DNA from: Oscillospiraceae bacterium
GTDB lineage: Bacteria; Bacillota_A; Clostridia; Oscillospirales; Oscillospiraceae
Length of the DNA: 5,830 nt
Assembly: GCA_017939025.1 (NCBI GenBank)
Contig: JAGBAI010000100.1
Coordinates: 1 to 5,830 of the forward strand
Direction of reading: 5' to 3'
Under the pieces are notes generated by a model, which saw only the letters and a program-made list of their open reading frames with translations, was not told where the DNA came from and searched no databases. This document shows, piece by piece, positions 4,119 through 5,830 of the stretch. Position 1 is the first letter of the stretch, and each line of letters opens with the position of its first letter. The position numbers and the translations under genes were made by a program.

Positions 4119-5666
4119 CTACCAGCCCATATAGTGCATTCCCAGCACATCCCGCATGGCAAAATAGTTGGGCAGATCCCGCCAGCCGCTATCTACAGTG
4201 GCGCTGCCGGAGCCCATGACTTTCGTATTGGGTAATGCCTGGCTCATCTGGTAAGCCACACCTCCACTGCAATCGATGACCCAGAGATTCTTCAGCCAGG
4301 TCATCTGCTTGATGGGTTCAAAGCTGGCAAAGGTATTGCCCAGGTTCAGATCCTCCAGCCCCGTACACCCCACCAACGGTGAAAGATCCCGCAGCGGTGA
4401 CCAGTCCAGCTCCAGAAATTTCAGATTTTTACAGCTGGAAATGGGATCAATATAGTTCAGCTGTGTGTGCGCCAGAATCAGATAAGTCAGGTTGGGCATA
4501 AACTTCACAAAGTCGATATTGTGAATCGACATATGTCCGATATCGATGCAGACCATATCCTCACAGTAGCGCAGGTTATAGGCTTCTTCATCGTTAAAAT
4601 AGTACACATGCTCCCGCACCGGCATAAAGGTGGTATCATCCGTCCGGGCCGTCAGCTTGTTGCCCAGCCGCACCGTCCAGACCAGCTTATACTGCTCCCG
4701 CTTTTCCTCCCGGTATGCCGCCAGGGTCTCATTGTCAAGTGCGCACAGTCCCAGGAAAACCGTTTCCGCTTTGGGGAAATATTCCATAGCCCCGTCCACC
4801 TGTGCCAAATCTATTTCCTTCGCCCCGGACAGGTCCAATTCCGTATCCTCAGACGAGCACAGCACCCCGCAGACCTCTACCTCCCAGGTCAGCTCCAGCT
4901 GCGGCTGATTTCCCACCAGAGTCAGCAATTCTTCCCCGGAGGCCTGCGGCCTTACCATATGTACCTTTTTCAAATTGGGCAGGCTGCCCAGATAGAGCTG
5001 CTCCTCGCTGGTGATCCCCTCCGCCGTGAGTTCCTCCGTCTCCTGTCCATATACGTCATCCCCCAGCCGGATGGCATAGGAGATCCCCCGTTCCTCGCAG
5101 GCTGTACGCAGCATCACCGCGGCACTGGCCTCAGCACCGGCACAGATGACCCGCCGAAGGTTTTTCATATTGTCCAGCCGGTAAAGTTCCATTCCGGTGA
5201 CTCCGCTGACGGTGATTTCCTCCGCCTCATGGTCAAAGGAATCCCGGCCCAGGGCCACACTGTAAGAAACCTCCAGCTCAGGATAGGCCTGTTCCAGTGC
5301 CAGAAGATTCTCATAATCGCCGCAGCCCTCTGCATCCACAGTTTCCATATCTTCCAGATAGGCAAACAATGCCACATCCTCAGCCGTCAGCACCGTCACA
5401 GCCGTATTATTTGCATCACTGGCTACACTGCCGCCGGACAGGGGAACATCCCACAGGATCTCACAGTCAGGCAGCTTTTTCGTCAGCTTTTCAAACCGGG
5501 AAACGCTGATCTCCTGTCCCCGCAAATCCAGAACCGCCTCATTTCGCGGATAAAAATGCAGCTCAACCATCACAAAATGCTCCAGATTCCACCTGATCCC
5601 AGCCACAATGGCTGCCGCTACCAAAATCCCCAACAGCGCCGTCAGCAGCTTTTTCTTCAGATCCAT
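4119..5666 (-). CDS. Membrane-anchored LRR protein with ~63-residue repeat module (copy B)
   Basis: The 515-residue protein is a paralogue of the gene at 2200-3807: short basic start (MDLKKK), one membrane segment (about 7-24), then the same module five times, marked by W72, Y135, Y197, W261 and W330 (spacings 63, 62, 64, 69). Next come 22-residue leucine-rich repeats (about 370-480) and the same tail type (GSATVDSGW, MRDVLGMHYM). Over an 83-residue LRR stretch beginning NLRYC, about 54 positions are identical to the paralogue by hand count; the N-terminal modules are less alike. It lacks a 19-residue segment found in the paralogue after DN (residues 311-312 here). There is no sorting signal or catalytic motif; a surface binding role is inferred from topology and LRRs. 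The start is set by AGGAGG (5680-5675), 8 bases before the ATG. No convincing promoter is seen between 5667 and 5830, so it may be co-transcribed from beyond the right edge. Confidence 0.82.
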   Translation of the reverse strand: MDLKKKLLTALLGILVAAAIVAGIRWNLEHFVMVELHFYPRNEAVLDLRGQEISVSRFEKLTKKLPDCEILWDVPLSGGSVASDANNTAVTVLTAEDVALFAYLEDMETVDAEGCGDYENLLALEQAYPELEVSYSVALGRDSFDHEAEEITVSGVTGMELYRLDNMKNLRRVICAGAEASAAVMLRTACEERGISYAIRLGDDVYGQETEELTAEGITSEEQLYLGSLPNLKKVHMVRPQASGEELLTLVGNQPQLELTWEVEVCGVLCSSEDTELDLSGAKEIDLAQVDGAMEYFPKAETVFLGLCALDNETLAAYREEKREQYKLVWTVRLGNKLTARTDDTTFMPVREHVYYFNDEEAYNLRYCEDMVCIDIGHMSIHNIDFVKFMPNLTYLILAHTQLNYIDPISSCKNLKFLELDWSPLRDLSPLVGCTGLEDLNLGNTFASFEPIKQMTWLKNLWVIDCSGGVAYQMSQALPNTKVMGSGSATVDSGWRDLPNYFAMRDVLGMHYMGW

Positions 5667-5674
5667 GCTGTGCC

Positions 5675-5680
5675 CCTCCT
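5675..5680 (-). promoter_or_regulatory. Ribosome binding site of LRR gene copy B
   Basis: AGGAGG on the minus strand, 8 bases before the ATG at 5666-5664, fixes the start codon. The region 5681-5724 upstream contains no good -35/-10 pair. Confidence 0.8.
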
Positions 5681-5724
5681 GTCCTTTCCAAATTCCAGTT
5701 TATCGGGCTGTTTGAATACATCAT

Positions 5725-5830
5725 CGTAGGGACCGTCCTCCCGGACGGTCCGCCCAGAAATCCGACCTCAATGGGCGGATTTCTGGAATTTATACGGCGA
5801 ACGTTGCGAAAAAATTGCCCATCGAGGTCA
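5725..5830. repeat. Hairpin repeat of the GTAGGG type, cut by the right edge
   Basis: It begins CGTAGGG like both ends of the element at 3929-4081. A 9-bp hairpin GGACCGTCC-TCCC-GGACGGTCC lies at 5730-5751 and is followed by CGCCC. Then CCAGAAATCCG (5754-5764) pairs with CGGATTTCTGG (5776-5786), and GACCTCAATGGGC (5764-5776) pairs with GCCCATCGAGGTC (5817-5829) at 12 of 13 positions, the thirteenth being G-U in minus-strand RNA. The two larger stems overlap and are partly exclusive. It is probably one end of a related but longer element; there is no coding signal. Confidence 0.55.

Noticed and set aside
3911..4219. Plus-strand open frame across the small repeat
   Set aside because: It spans both hairpin ends of the repeat and enters the LRR gene antisense, with no ribosome site or recognisable product.
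4467..5729. 420-codon open frame on the plus strand
   Set aside because: It lies antisense to the well-supported LRR gene, its product is rich in His/Gln/Pro with no recognisable domain, and no good ribosome site precedes it. It is a by-product of codon use in the opposite strand.

Overview
The window reads as a chromosomal stretch of a Gram-positive anaerobe of the Clostridia, most likely the Oscillospiraceae/Ruminococcaceae group. This rests on the purine-rich AGGAGG-type ribosome sites, consensus SigA-like promoters, a class B sortase with a Thr/Glu/Ala-rich stalk, an ECF-type vitamin transporter S subunit, and GTAGGG-type hairpin repeats between genes. Species cannot be fixed from the sequence. 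Every supported gene lies on the minus strand, so transcription runs from high to low coordinates.

Layout in transcription order: (1) 5725-5830, a hairpin repeat running off the right edge. (2) 4119-5666, a membrane-anchored protein with a ~63-residue repeat module and 22-residue leucine-rich repeats (LRRs). (3) 3929-4081, a small repeat element with hairpin-bearing inverted ends; part of it can act as the terminator of gene 2. (4) 2200-3807, a paralogue of gene 2 with its own promoter and probably a TTG start. (5) 1294-2097, a class B sortase with a perfect TTGACA-N17-TATAAT promoter and a strong terminator at 1250-1290. (6) about 847-1247, a roughly 0.4 kb repeat made of two diverged, inverted arms, each with three stem-loops. 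(7) 189-743, an ECF transporter S component with its own promoter and a terminator at 144-169. (8) 1-133, a likely promoter and structured leader for a gene that starts at about position 10 and leaves the window on the left.

Genes working together: the two LRR paralogues and the sortase are all predicted to be anchored at the outer face of the membrane and are adjacent, which suggests a cell-surface function. Neither LRR protein carries a sorting signal, so they are not obvious sortase substrates. The S component imports a small molecule, probably a vitamin or precursor, using energising subunits encoded elsewhere. Separate promoters and terminators suggest mostly single-gene transcripts rather than one operon.

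The most interesting material is non-coding. The 847-1247 repeat has arms whose hairpin stems differ by paired changes that keep base pairing while loops stay the same. The leader at 5-72 folds onto the Shine-Dalgarno site and start codon of the departing gene. The 3929-4081 element shows the same stem covariation on a smaller scale. The ~63-residue module shared by the two LRR proteins is the best protein-level candidate for something undescribed.
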